Notes under the pieces: generated by a model | What the model saw: only the letters and a program-made list of their open reading frames with translations | Told to the model about the DNA's origin: nothing | Database searches by the model: none | Made by a program: the position numbers and the translations under genes | Assembly (NCBI GenBank): GCA_033026295.1 | Contig: CM065189.1 | Span: forward strand, 958,377 to 1,022,376 | Direction of reading: 5' to 3' | Length of the DNA stretch: 64,000 nucleotides | From: Channa striata | Lineage: Eukaryota; Chordata; Actinopteri; Anabantiformes; Channidae | Part shown: piece by piece, positions 22,767-33,730 of the stretch | Layout: every line of letters starts with the position of its first letter | Position numbering within the stretch: position 1 is the first letter of the stretch

Positions 22767-23104
22767 TGTTATGACCAGGGTTATGATTTGTATTTGAATT
22801 GTTGTGTGAGATTGTTTTGGTGTGTATCTCTTCTCCTCCTTGTGCATTGTGTGGGTGTGGATGTGATGTAATGTGTGGATATTTTGCATAGTCACTCAAA
22901 CTACTTAATCAATTCTCAATAATACACCTATACACACACACACACATCTTTCTCTCCCCTCTTCTTTTTTTCGCTTCATGCTCTCTCCTGTTAATGTCCT
23001 GCAAAAACCCCTATAAACTTCATGACTCACCATGTAATAAGAGCTGTTTTGCCTTACAGGTACATCTTGGATCTGCTTATTCTGAGCCGCTCGGCCTCGG
23101 AACA
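22767..23104 (+). mobile_element. Gypsy 3' LTR
   Basis: A purine run (agggttgggagg) just before 22767 looks like a polypurine tract, and the segment runs from tgttatgacc to ctcggaaca, giving TGTT...AACA ends. It lies 55 bp beyond the Gypsy pol remnant in the same orientation, as a 3' LTR should. It contains a CA-rich run at 22933-22947. The right boundary is inferred from the end motif only. Confidence 0.55.
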
Positions 23105-23164
23105 AAAGGAGACGGTATAGACCGACTCTGCATCCACCGTCACTCTGCCCCAGTGAGCCATGGC

Positions 23165-24197
23165 TAATTAGAACGGTGGAGAGCAGTAAGAGGAAAGGAG
23201 GAGGACTGGCAGTATTTGTGAATAACAGATGGTGTAAATCTATTCACATCACTGTTAAAGTGCAGATCTGTAGCAGGGACATTGAGCTGTTAGCCGTTAG
23301 CATGAGACTGTTCTACCTGCCCATTCAATTCTCGTGTGTTATCACGATAGCTGCGTATATCCCCCGTTCTGCTAACGGCGAAGCACCATGTGACATCCTG
23401 CACTTTGTTGTTAACAGGCTACAGACACAGAGTTCAAATGCCCTTCTCCTCATCTCTGGAGACTTCAACCGTGCCCCTCCATCATCCACACTGGCAGCAT
23501 TCATTCAGTATGTTTCATGCCTCACAGAAGCAAAACACTGGGCTTATTTTTTTTGCTCCAACTCCAAGGAGTCTTAGACTTCAGCACAACAACTGATGCA
23601 GGACAATGTCAGTGGAGTGTGGAGGGGCCTCAAAGGCATTACTAATCACGGAAGGTCCCAGCTCCCAGGCTGAGGGGGATCAGGAGTGGGTGAATTACTT
23701 AAATCTATTTTACAATAGATTTATTCAGCTGCCCACCCCTGCTCCCATCCAGTCTCCCCTGCTGCAATCCCCCATCTCTGCCCCCACAGTGTGTTGTACC
23801 AGCAACACCTTCCTCAGCACGGCCCTCAGCCCTCTCTCCAAAAGCCAGGTGAGGAAGGAGCTCAGCAGGACCAAGGCGAGGAAGGCTGCGGCCCAGATGG
23901 TATGAGCTCCTGGCTTTTTCATGTTCACACGAACTGTGCAGCAAACTGCAGTACATGTTTGGACTGAGCATGGAGCTGGGGGAGGTGTCACAGCTTTGGA
24001 ATACATCGTCATTGGTGCCTGTACCGAAGACATCTCATCCAAACGACTTCAAGGACTACAGGCCGGTGGCGCTGACCTCACATCTGATGAAGATGATGGA
24101 GAGGCTGGTGCTCACCTATCTCCGTCCTTTGATGAGTCAATGGACCCACTTCAGTTTGCCCATCAGCCAGGCATCGGAGTTGAAGATGCTGTCATCT
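23165..24197 (+). pseudogene. LINE B (Rex1/CR1-like) endonuclease and RT fragment
   Basis: The first part (to about 23577) is an apurinic-type endonuclease fragment: SKRKGGGLAVFVNNRWC, FYLPIQFS, ITIAAYIPRSA and LLLISGDFN with a catalytic Asp-Phe-Asn. A deletion then joins it to the RT linker (VWRGLKGITNHG, WVNYLNLFYNRF, LSPLSKSQVRKELSRTKARK). This is followed, in alternating frames, by 'LVPVPKTSHPNDFKDYRPVAL' and a stretch resembling 'FAHQPGIGVEDAVI'. It ends at 24197 before the catalytic palm. Several frameshifts make it non-functional. Same family as 63255-63996. Confidence 0.75.
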
Positions 24198-24280
24198 AGA
24201 TACTGTAACTAGAGGACCCAAAAGCAGAAGCTGAGAGGCGTTGAGGATCTTTAACTCAGTCTCAAGACAAATTCTGATTC
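24198..24280 (-). mobile_element. Edge of a Gypsy-type LTR
   Basis: The first ~35 bases (tgtaactagaggacccaaaagcagaa) match the 3' edge of the LTR at 18006 when both are read in minus orientation. Similarity fades after that. It abuts the truncated LINE B exactly, so it may be the insertion that ended LINE B. The other LTR end was not found. Confidence 0.45.
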
Positions 24281-24630
24281 CCACCTCCAACATTAATTAA
24301 TTTAATACCTTATTCCGATAATTAAATTTTCCTATTTCTATATCTCCCTAGACCTAATTACCATCTACCCTAATGTCAATCAACAATCTCTACTATAACC
24401 CCAAACCCAATAATCAATTTACCTCAACCCTTCTCTATACATACTATACATCAATACTGCTCGAACCTTATAAATAATCCATAATTAATCACTCTGATCA
24501 ATTTTCCCTTTATCAATTTAAACCCAAGCAACCCATCTCTAAATCACCCTAGCTCTTACCCCATCACCTATATCAAGACATTAATCAATGTATATTCCCA
24601 CTAAGAAAAACAACTATTAATATATACACA
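24281..24630. other. Strand-asymmetric, G-depleted tract
   Basis: Over about 340 bases the plus strand has only about 10-12 G against roughly 90-100 C, with A and T making up the rest. Flanking DNA does not show this. Words such as aatcaattta and tatcaattta recur, but no regular period is seen. Frames are short in the standard code and also broken in the vertebrate mitochondrial code. Possible origins are a decayed mitochondrial insert, an edited or deaminated retroelement cDNA, or a degenerate minisatellite; none is established. Confidence 0.6.
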
Positions 24631-25170
24631 GTCACTCTGAGCACAGCTACTTTATGCTCATCTGCTTTTTAAGAAGTGCTTTTCCTACCGCCCTGATGAT
24701 ATTGCTTGTGAGGTGCATGAGGTGATGTGATTTTATGATTGTTTAAGCACAATTATGAAAACAGGGAGCAATTGTCAAAACACTACATGTGCCACACAGC
24801 CACACACAAAAGTAGCAAAACACCTCTACTCATTTTGAAAATGAAACACTTCATTCAAAACTAATTATGTCTATAAAGCCAATTTTGCCACTATATGACT
24901 CACATATGGTTCATACGATCAGACTGAACCAGTTATACACGGCTCTACTCAATCAAAAACACATTTCGACTCTTGTAATGATGCAGTTTACCGATATAGT
25001 CTGGCTTTGCCTTTTTTTTAAAGATTGTTGCAGTAACACATTAATATTTAACAGCTGACCAACAGAACACACAAGATCAGTCCTGCACAATGATGAAAGT
25101 ACCCGTTTCTCTCTACACTATCAAATTACTTAGTACAGCGCTTCATTTTCAAAGTTGCCATTTTGCATTG
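24631..25170. other. Unassigned DNA left of the RTE insertion
   Basis: AT-rich, no feature supported; it contains the left target-site copy at its end. Confidence 0.35.
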
Positions 25171-25188
25171 AAAAATATAATAGAACAT
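25171..25188. repeat. Target-site duplication, left copy
   Basis: The 18-mer aaaaatataatagaacat is repeated exactly at 28312-28329, bounding the RTE-type LINE. Identity over 18 bp points to a recent insertion. Confidence 0.95.
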
Positions 25189-25212
25189 CTACTACTCTTT
25201 CGGCTTTTCCCA

Positions 25213-26293
25213 TTAGGGGTCGCCACAGCGAATCATCCTTTTCCACTTCACTCTATCCTGGGCATCTTCCACTCTGACACCAGCTAACCTCATGTCCTCT
25301 GTTAGGACATCCATATATCTCCTCCTTGGTCGTCCTCTTGCCCTCTTGCCTGGCAGCTCCATCTCCAACATCCTTCTACCAATAAATTCACTATCCCTCC
25401 TCTGCACATGTCCAAACCATCTCAATCTGGCCTCTCTGACTTTGTTGCTAACACAGGCAACGTGCGCTGTCCCTCTGATGAACTCGTTCCTAATTCTGTC
25501 CAACCTTGTCACTCCTAAGGAGAACCTCAACATCTTCATCTCTGCTGCTTCCATCTCTGCCTCTTGTCTCTTTCTCACTGCTACTGTCTCTAACCCATAG
25601 AGCAGAGCTGGTCTCACCACTGTCCTGTACACCTTTCCTTTGAGTCTTGCTGACACTCTTCTGTCACACAACACTCCTGACACTTTCCTCCACCCATTCC
25701 AACCTGCCTGCACTCGCCTCTTCACCTCTTTTCCACACTCCCCATCACACTGAACTGATGACCCCAAGTACTTAAACTCCTGCACCTTCTTCACCTCAGC
25801 CCCTGTAACCTCACACTTCTACCTGGATCCCTCTCGTTTACACACATGTATTCTGTCTTACTACGACTGACTTTCATACCTCTTCTTTCCAGAGCAAACC
25901 TCCACCTCTCCAGCTGTTCCTCCACCTGCTCTCTACTCTCACTGCAAATCACAATGTCATCTGCAAACATCATTGTCCAGGGAGATTTCTGTCTGACCTC
26001 GTCTGTCAACCTGTCCATCAGCATAGCAAACAAGAAGACTCAAAGCCAATCCTTGGTGTAGTCCCACCTCCACCTTGAACTCCTCTGTCTGACCTCACGG
26101 CACATCTCACCACCGTCATGCTCCTCTCATACATGTCCTGAACTACTCTGACGTACTTCTCTGCCACTCCCGACATCCTCATACAGCACCACAGCTCCTC
26201 CCTCGGCACCCTGTCATACGCCTTCTCTAAATCCACAAACACACAATGCAGCTCCTTCTGACCATCTCTGTACTTTTCCATCAACAACCTCAA
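25213..26293 (-). pseudogene. RTE LINE RT palm, thumb and C-terminus, frameshifted
   Basis: The continuation of the ORF is spread over three frames. The piece at 26018-26293 has LLMEKYRDGQKELHCVFVDL with the first catalytic Asp of RT. Another at 25791-26033 has WTMMFADDIVICSESREQ with the catalytic Ala-Asp-Asp. The last, at 25213-25794, has VQEFKYLGSSVQ, LRWFGHVQRRDSE, RARGRPRRRYMDVL and ends MIRCGDP*, the usual RTE C-terminus. Breaks lie near 26290, 26100, 26035 and 25792. The catalytic motifs are intact but separated. Confidence 0.85.
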
Positions 26294-28061
26294 GCGAAAA
26301 TGGCGTCAGTGGTGCTCTTACGGGCATGAAACCATACTGCTGCTCACAGATCTCCACCTCCTTCCTAAGCCTGGCTTCCACTACTCTTTCCCACAGCTTC
26401 ATTGTGTGGCTCATCAGCTTTATCCCTCTATAGTTGCTACAGTTCTGCGTGTCACCCTTGTTCTTAAAGATCGGCACCAGAACGCTTCTCCTCCATTCCT
26501 CAGGCATCTTCTCACTCTCTAAAATCCTGTTAAACAGACCTGTCAGAAACTTCACTGCTGTCTCTCCTAGACACTTCCACACCTCCACAGGTATGTCATC
26601 AGGGCCAACAGCCTTTCCGCTCTTCATCCTTTTCAGAGCCTTCCTCACCTCCTCCTTTCTAATCTCTCCTATTTCCTGCACCACAACAGCCACATCTTCC
26701 TCCCTTCTTTCCCTGTCATTTTCCTCATTCATCAACTCCTCAAAATACTCCCTCCATCTTCTATGCACACTCTCCTGGCTTGTTAGCACCTTTCCATCTC
26801 TGTCTTTAATCACCCTTATCTGTTGCACATCTTTCCCATCTCTATCTCTCTGTCTGGCTATCCTGTACAAGTCCTTCTCTCCTTCCTTTGTGTCTAACCT
26901 GTCATACAGCTCATCGTAAGCTTTCTGTTTGGCCTTTGCCACCTCCCTCTTCACTCTGCGCTGCACTTCCTTGTACTCCTGTCTACTTTCCTCAGTCCTT
27001 TCTACATCCCACTTCCTTTTAGCTAACCTCTTCCTCTGGATGCAGTCCTGTACTTCCTCATTCCACCACCAAGTGTCTTTATCATCTTTCCTCTTACCAG
27101 ATGACACACCAAGCACCTTCCTACCTGTTTCCCTGATTACCTCTGCTGTAGTTTCCCAATCATCTGGAAGCTCTTCCTGACCACACAAAGCCTGTCTCAA
27201 CTTCTGCCTGAATTCCTCACAAGTTTCTTCATTCTTTAGCTTCCACCACTTGGTCTTCTTTTCTGACTTTCCTCTCTTCTTCTTCCTGGCCACCAGAGTC
27301 ATCTTACACACCACCATGCGGTGCTGTCTGGCTACACTCTCTCCTACCGCCACTTTACAGTCACTAACCTCTCTCAAATGACCTCGTCTACATAGGATGT
27401 AGTCCACCTGTGTACTCCTACCTCCACTCTTGTATGTCACTCTATGTTCCTCTCTCTTCTGGAAGTTAGTGTTAACTACAGCCATTTCCATCCTCTTAGC
27501 AAAGTCCACTACCATCTGTCCTTCTGGATTCCTGTCCTTTACACCAAACCTGCCCATCACCTCCTCATCACCTCTGTTTCCCTCACCAACATGCCCATTG
27601 AAGTCTGCTCCAACAACTACTCTCTCTCCTCTAGGGATACTCTCTACAACCTCATCAAACTCACTCCAGAATCTCTCCTTCTCTTCTAACTCACAGCCAA
27701 CTTGTGGAGCATACCCACTGACTATGTTCACCATCACACCTTCGATTTCTAGCTTTAGGCTCATCACCCTGTCTGAGACTCTTTTCACCTCTAGAACATT
27801 GTTCACAAACTCCCCCTTCAGGATCACTCCTACTCCGTTTCTCTTCCTATCCACACCATGGTAGAACAGTTTGTATCCTCCTCCAATACTACGTGCTTTG
27901 CTGCCTTTCCACCTCGTCTCTTGCACACACAGTACATCTACCTTCCTTCTCTCCATCATGTCTGCCAGCTCTCTACCTTTCCCTGTCATTGTGCCAACAT
28001 TAAGAGTCCCTACTCTCAAATCTAAGCTCCTGCCTTTCCCCTTCTCTCTCTGACCACGCAC
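26290..28061 (-). pseudogene. RTE LINE endonuclease and RT N-terminus
   Basis: About 590 residues are uninterrupted. The N-terminal apurinic-like endonuclease (residues about 15-250) shows LRVGTLNVGTM (Asn), VLCVQETRWKG (catalytic Glu), NIVSGYAPQVG, VVVGADFNGHVG (Asp/Asn), VDYILCRRG (Asp) and a C-terminal RQHRMV in place of the usual Ser-Asp-His. A basic Lys/Arg-rich linker follows to about 440, then RT blocks KRMKSGKAVGPDDIPVEVWK and EWRRSVLVPIFKNKGD, and NYRGIKLMSHTMKLWERVVE. The frame is lost near 26290, just after EQQYGFMP. The Met used is the first after an open leader; the true start may lie slightly upstream. Confidence 0.9.
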
Positions 28062-28311
28062 CCTTCTGCCTCCTCTCCTTCTTCGACCAACAGTAGTCCA
28101 ATTTCCACCGGCACCCTGTAGGTTAACAGCACCGTGGCGGTCGTTGTTAACCCGGCCTCGACCGATCCGGTATGAAAGTGGTATGGATGACTCGCATGAT
28201 TGTACTTGGCAAAATTTTACGCCGGATGCCCTTCCTGACGCAACCCTCTCTATTTATCCGGGCTTGGGACCGGCACAAAAGTTACTGGCTTGCAACCCCT
28301 GTGGCTAGATT

Positions 28312-28329
28312 AAAAATATAATAGAACAT
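28312..28329. repeat. Target-site duplication, right copy
   Basis: Exact copy of 25171-25188 directly after the 5' end of the minus-strand RTE element. Confidence 0.95.
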
Positions 28330-28789
28330 ACTATAAATAAAAAGTAGTCCCAATCAAAGACAAAAGCCTTTATTGCTAAATCTGACCTTAATGTTTCTCC
28401 AGATCATGGCGGGTGTCCGGACATAAAGCTGGAGATTGTAAACCTTTGTCATCAAGAAAAGAAAAATCTTGAAGGTTTAAGTTAAAAATCCAGGTTTTTA
28501 AAGCATTTACACCTGATTCTAAGCTTGAACTGCTTTCAGTTTTTCCATTGGGAGTCTGAGATTTACCACTATAAATACATAAATAAAGTTGAATTGAAAG
28601 GAAGAGGAACAGGGCAAGAAGGCACAATTTTCTCAGATGACATCAGAGGACTCAACATTGTTGGCCACCAGTAAGGCCTCCTCCAACGCCTTGGTCCCGT
28701 CGTACAGGGCAGTGTGTAGCATTTTGGTTGTTTGAGTGTTACATTTTTTGCAAATTTGCCACTTATCGTATAGAATGATTATCTCATGC
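28330..28789. other. Unassigned DNA
   Basis: Two short minus frames (28388-28627, 28633-28821) have no recognisable motif. No repeat recognised. Confidence 0.35.
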
Positions 28790-29570
28790 AGGCAGCACAG
28801 TTGTGTGGGTTGCCACCTCACAGCTAGAAGGTCCCTGTTTCAAATCCCATTACCAGAGTTTTGAATGTTCTCCTTGTTCTTACGTGGGATTCCTTTGGCT
28901 CCTCCTCGTTCCTCCTACAGTCTAAAGACATGCTAAGGGGTTAACTGGGGATCAGTGTTGCCAGATACTTAAAAAAAAAAAAAAAAACACATTAGCAGCG
29001 CTCAGCTCATGCAGCTGTGCAAACACTTAAAAAAAAAATTAACATGAGTTCAGACTCGGAGGAAAAAATAATGGAAGAGAAGAGTCTGGTAGCACCGTGC
29101 TGGGCACTGCAGCTTTATCGCCCTGTCTGGGAGTTAGACCCTACATTTAAGAGACGACTTCAACCTGCTGCCTGGAATGAAGCTAAAGTCGTGTGCCGCA
29201 GCACACGGTGCTGAACAATACAGAAAAATTCAGTGGCCGAGCCTCTACATTCATTTCCCAGTTTATTCCAGTGTGCACGTAGAATAGCTTGGTTTTAAAA
29301 TGCACTGTATTTTTTTCCAAGTTCTTTTACTACAACAGTAGTTTGGGTCAAAATATGATGAAATAATTTTAAAGCAACTGTACGATATTTCTTCATTTCC
29401 CAAATGGCAACACTGTTGAAAAATCTAAATAGGTGTGAATGTGAATGGTTGACAGTCTGTGTGTCTCTCTCATTTGGCCCTGAGATAGTCTGGAGGCCAG
29501 TCCAGGGTCGACCCAGTCTCTGTTACAGTCACAGTTAGGATAGCATTTGCATCCAGAAAAGGAGAAGGAC
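28790..29570 (+). repeat. High-copy fish SINE-like repeat, copy 2, split
   Basis: The left part (28790-28952) has cacctcacagctagaaggtccc, a B-box-like gtttcaaatccc, and cagtctaaagacatgct. The right part (29424-29570) resumes with aggtgtgaatgtgaatggttg...agtctggaggccagtccaggg. The order matches the copy at 19188-19462, interrupted by the hAT-type insert at 28953-29415. Confidence 0.7.
28953..29415. mobile_element. Non-autonomous hAT-like element (MITE), 463 bp
   Basis: Perfect 11-bp terminal inverted repeats, cagtgttgcca and tggcaacactg, bound the insert, and it splits the SINE-like repeat. Flanking 8-mers (ctggggat and ttgaaaaa) differ mainly by transitions, so a decayed 8-bp hAT duplication is possible. 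Two A-runs flank a small plus frame (29044-29214, MSSDSEEKIMEEK...) of unknown origin. There is no transposase, so mobility would have depended on another element. Confidence 0.75.
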
Positions 29571-29898
29571 AAATACTGGAAGGATTTACAGGGTTGAGCA
29601 AAATGTTAGAAAGGGTTCAAATGGTTGCAGTTTGGAGAAAGTCCCAAAACTACTTTTTTTAAAATTTCTTTTACAACCAACCACAATTTCAACACAGGAA
29701 TGCAAAAGGTATAAATGGTAACGATTGTCTTAGGTGTGTTTTGTGTTAAAAACATCAGTGTGTTATTTTTTTTAAGAAAAATATCGACTTATTTGTTGTT
29801 TTGATACAAAAAAACGATCTTAAAATTAGAACAGTTTGGAATGCTGTGTTTGCTTTTGCATCAAGTTTATAGAGTTTTTATGTGACAAAATGAGCCAG
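29571..29898. other. Unassigned DNA
   Basis: No feature supported. Confidence 0.35.
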
Positions 29899-30300
29899 TG
29901 TCAGGGTTTTGGTGGATCCACGGGCAAAACTGTGAGACGGAGTGTGGTAATGAAAGAGAAAGGCAAACCAAAAATCCAGGACAGAGGACACAACTGAATT
30001 TAAACTAAACTGAAAGACTAACGAGGACAGAGTCCATTCAAGCAGGAAGAAACAAGAGCCAGGCAGAACAGGGAAACTACAATCTTATAAGACAGTTATG
30101 TCATAGGATCTGACAGCGGGTGAGTCGTGGCTGGAGGTTGAAATGGAGACTTTGATGAGCTGATAGAGAGCATGTGGGAAACTATGTGAGTGTCCCAATC
30201 AGGTAAGAAGACACACCTGGGTGTGACTGGCAGGTAGTGGAATCAAAGGGGGGGGGCACAGGCAGAGACAAGAGCTGGGAGGGCATGCATGAGGATGTCA
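29899..30300 (-). mobile_element. Probable LTR remnant, minus orientation
   Basis: On the minus strand it ends ggatccaccaaaaccctgaca, a form typical of fish Gypsy LTR 3' edges. Upstream there is CT-rich U3-like sequence (cacctgattggg, cctgccagtcacacccaggtg). The 5' edge is uncertain and no duplication was found. It could also be another repeat type. Confidence 0.4.
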
Positions 30301-31797
30301 GGAAGGATCAGGGGCAAAGGAGACCAAAAGTCCAGAGCCTAGAAAAAACTGTGTGTACAGTAAGCATTTGTGAAAAACTAAGCACCAAGGTGTCTGCACA
30401 ACTGACGACCTCGTTTAATGAAGTGCGTTGGATTGTGTACAGCATTTTACAAAAAGTATAGGACAGTGCACTTGTGTGTGCAGATCTGGGCTGAAGCTTT
30501 GTTAATTGAGTGTCAGGTTTCATTATTTGTTATTGGGGGTTTTTCTATTGTCATAAACAGCAGAAGGTTAGATGGGTGATGCCATAATTTTACCATAATT
30601 GTTATATCTGTGACTTCACAGAAAAAAGGTATAGGTTTTTGTGTGTAATCCTACTTTCTTTGTGTTTTCCTGCAATGGCAAAACTAGTATACTTTTATTT
30701 TGAAATTTTTCTATTTTTTTTCTACTTTCTTAGAACAAAAATGTCAACTCTCGACCCTGATTGCTCAAAAGAGTCATTCTTTTTGCAAAATGTATTGCAA
30801 TACCAATATTCCCCCAGTTAATCACAGTTTTCAGATCTGATTGAACCTTTTCACAAACCTCTAAATACATTCTTGCAGGTAAACACAATTTGCACAGTGT
30901 TACGAGATTTTACTACGTGTAAAAACTGTTCGCACAAGTGTCCAGTCAGTGACTGGGTGGATCTTAGTAAGCAAACAGGATAAAAGCCACATCAATGACA
31001 AGAGACATGCCAGAGCTGGTTCGTGACTCCATAATCAGAACATTCAGAAAGTTATACCTGAAGGTTACAGTAGAATGTCTCCCGACATTTGGCTGAATAA
31101 AAATTATCAAGATATTCAAAAAGGAAAGATTCATAACTTTGCAGCCAATTCCTATCACCGGTGAACATGTATATTTCTTTTGTTTGACTGAATATTACAA
31201 CAAAGTTTTAGGTCACCGAAAAAAGATGTAAAAAATGTGTGAAGACAAAAAAAAAAACTTGCAAGAGAAATCTTCTGCTGAGTGAAGAAGCTGATGCTGA
31301 AGAGCAAGTCAATCACAGCTCATTGGCTTCCAATTCTGACATCCACCCCCTCCCGTCAGGTTGGTTTTTATGAGCCTGGTAAACACACTGCAGTCCTAGC
31401 AGAATGCCATCAGCAGCATCACCACAAAGAAAACAACTTCCATTACTACATCTGTCAACTGCATATCTTTGCACATATATGTGCACAAGACGGAAGCATA
31501 ATTCCAGCTTAAGGAACTGTCCACACTAAGCCCACAACCACATAACCTACCATATGCATTTTTTGGTAGGTTTTACTGGTAGGTTGTACTATAATTACCA
31601 TACACATCAAATGTACTGTCTGTTAAGCAGACAGACATGAGACAAAATGCAATTTCTCTCGTTCTTAAAAGTCTCCTGTTTTAAGATATTCCGGCTGTCA
31701 CTACAGCCTCAACAAACCCTAAGCTATGTAGAGTTTATGGATGACCTCCCGACAGGGTTTACACGCTTTGAGAAATACTGCTTCTCCTTTCTTTAAT
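30301..31797. other. Unassigned DNA
   Basis: No gene, LTR or SINE recognised. Short frames such as 30237-30461 and 31282-31512 lack motifs. AT-rich throughout. Confidence 0.35.
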
Positions 31798-32460
31798 GTT
31801 CAATTCATTTTTTTCGACTTTTTTTATATAGCACCAATTCACAACAAAGTCATCTCAAGGCACTGGAAGATGAAGAGCTCCAAAGCCGGGGACACCTGAG
31901 GACGGGGACAGACAGACGAAGACAGAGAGAGAGAAACACAACAATGGGACAGAGAAGACACAGAGTTATTGTATTACAATTTAAAAAATTTATAAATGTG
32001 GGCTGAGAGCAGGAAAGTGTAACGGTTGTAATTTAGGAGAACCCAAGAACACAGAGTAGCAAGTTAAAAGGAAAAAACTATTAAATAATTGTAAAAATGA
32101 GAAGATGAGGGGTAGGCGATCGCAGGTAGATACCCGGAAGCGTGGGAGAGATGGTCTGGATCTGAGAAGGGGAAAAGGTAAGTAAAAATGCTAAGTACTG
32201 GTGAAATTGACCAAGTGAGTCTTACTGTGGGAGTAGGGCTGTGGAAGTTGAGGCTCAGGACCTGAGCCGGTAAAAACAATCCGTCAGAAACTTCACAGGT
32301 TGCACTGAGAATTGAAGCAGGAGAAAACTCAAAAACCAGGGCACAAGGAAAAACACGAAAGACATGAGTACTGACAGCGTGAGTTTCTTCTATAATGTGG
32401 CACAGAAAGACAGGAGAGAGGAGTATAAGAGGGGAGCGGCACAGGTGAAGCAAATGAGGG

Positions 32461-32805
32461 CTAATGAGCAGGGCAGAGAGAGCCAGTTACCACTAGAGCA
32501 CTAGACAAAACACGTTTAATGCGGGAAACATGAAAAGTAAGATGGACCCTGAGTGATCTGGGGAGCCGTTTTTGGCTCTCTACGTGGAGGGGAAGATCCT
32601 CTGCATACAGAGAAGCGGACAGAGCAGCGCACACCCGCCGCCAGGCCAGCTGAGAGCGCCGAACAGAAGCCTGCGCTGAGGGAACAGAGGAGACATTCTC
32701 CCCAGACTTGAACAACGGGGGTTCATATCCACTGACCACCAGGAACGGGGTGGGCCTCGCAGCGGAGGACGGCAAGGTTATGGGCATACTCAACCCAGAC
32801 CACAT
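32461..32805 (-). pseudogene. Gypsy integrase C-terminal fragment
   Basis: The minus frame reads LPSSAARPTPFLVVSGYEPPLF, SVPSAQASVRRSQLAWRRV, then DLPLHVESQKRLPRSLRVHLTFHVSRIK. This is the region after the integrase core, with an internal deletion between 'VESQK' and 'LPRSLRV'. The following chromodomain is not seen. It lies just before the 3' LTR, as in intact elements. Confidence 0.75.
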
Positions 32806-33249
32806 TCCATGACCTGGTAAATGCTAACTGAATACAACTGAATACATGTTTGGTTCAGATACTTTGGGGTCAGGCGAATGGTCAAACAGGTGGGATAAAG
32901 CGTCAGCTTTGCTCATTCTCAGATCTCTGAGAAAGCCGCTCCCACCCCTACGTCAGAGGCATCCACCTTCCCACCAGGAAGAGAGGTGACTTTAGTTTTA
33001 CTGAATACTGACTTGGCGGAGACAGAAACTGGAAAGCAAAGGATCCCAACTCACCACTCTCCCCTCCAGCCAAACTATTTGAGGATTATGGCATGCTAAC
33101 CAGGTGGAACCAAGGACGAGTTATTGCTGGGGTGATTCTATGACCTGAAAAGTTATTCTTTCAAAGTGGTTTTCAGTGTGTAGAGTGACAGGAGCCGTCT
33201 GCAGGGCCCTAGGGTTCAGTATATGAACATCTAATGCGGGCATCTAATG

Positions 33250-33730
33250 GGCAGAATTTTATTTTATGATTGGAACGGCCACAGTAAAGGCAAAGCCTGC
33301 AGCGGAATCTCCTTTCACGCTCCTCGGGCGTCAGATGTGCCCTCCTAAAGCTGCGTAGGTTCGGGAGGACATGCTATGGGCTTGGGTTTAAACATTGTTA
33401 CCGGAGTTGTAAGTAGATCATGATGAGATCGGGAAACAGGTGCACGACGATCAGGGCTTCTCTCACTCATTCCCTGATCTATTATTATACATAAATCTAT
33501 TAGAAAATTCAAAGACTTGGGGAGTTCACAGGGAGCCGACTCGTCCTCGATGGTCTCAGTAAGATCCTGATAAAACCTTTCCCTCAACGACGATTCATAC
33601 CAGCCGCTTTCTGCAGCCAGCTTTCTAAACTGAACTGTATATTCTGTTAGTGAATTGCCCCCCTGCAACAATCTAGAGAGAAGACGAGAGGCATTAATGT
33701 CAGCCCTAGTTGAGCTGTTCTCTCAGGAAC
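33250..33730 (-). pseudogene. Gypsy Gag with zinc knuckle, broken
   Basis: The main frame reads LLQGGNSLTEYTVQFRKLAAESGW, a Gypsy capsid motif, then EDESAPCELPKSLNFLIDLCI and MSERSPDRRAP. A frameshift near 33350 leads to RRAHLTPEERERRFRCRLC and a CCHC knuckle, CLYCGRSNHKIKFC. Gag would form the capsid and package element RNA. The N-terminal part is missing because the 5' region is truncated. Confidence 0.8.

Larger units (their letters stand above)
25189..28311 (-). mobile_element. Full-length RTE-type LINE, 3123 bp
   Basis: The element lies between exact 18-bp direct repeats and reads on the minus strand. Its 5' leader contains the fish RTE hallmark gggcatccggcgtaaaa (near 28218-28234). Its 3' end is ggggtcgccacagcg ... 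ccgaaagagtagtag with a very short TAG-like tail. It contains a single ORF with endonuclease then RT, about 3.1 kb in all, matching RTE-clade size. The ORF is broken by several small frameshifts, so the copy is not autonomous. The clade is from established RTE features. Confidence 0.9.

Noticed and set aside
23165..24197. Host nuclease gene (GDFN motif)
   Set aside because: The GDFN block is the LINE endonuclease; RT linker and RT motifs follow on the same strand.
24281..24630. Confident NUMT call
   Set aside because: Composition fits mitochondrial DNA, but no mitochondrial gene could be recognised and frames are broken even with the mitochondrial code.
26434..27864. Long plus-strand frames, Ser/Leu/Pro-rich
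   Set aside because: They are antisense to the RTE LINE endonuclease-RT ORF, which explains every base with known motifs.
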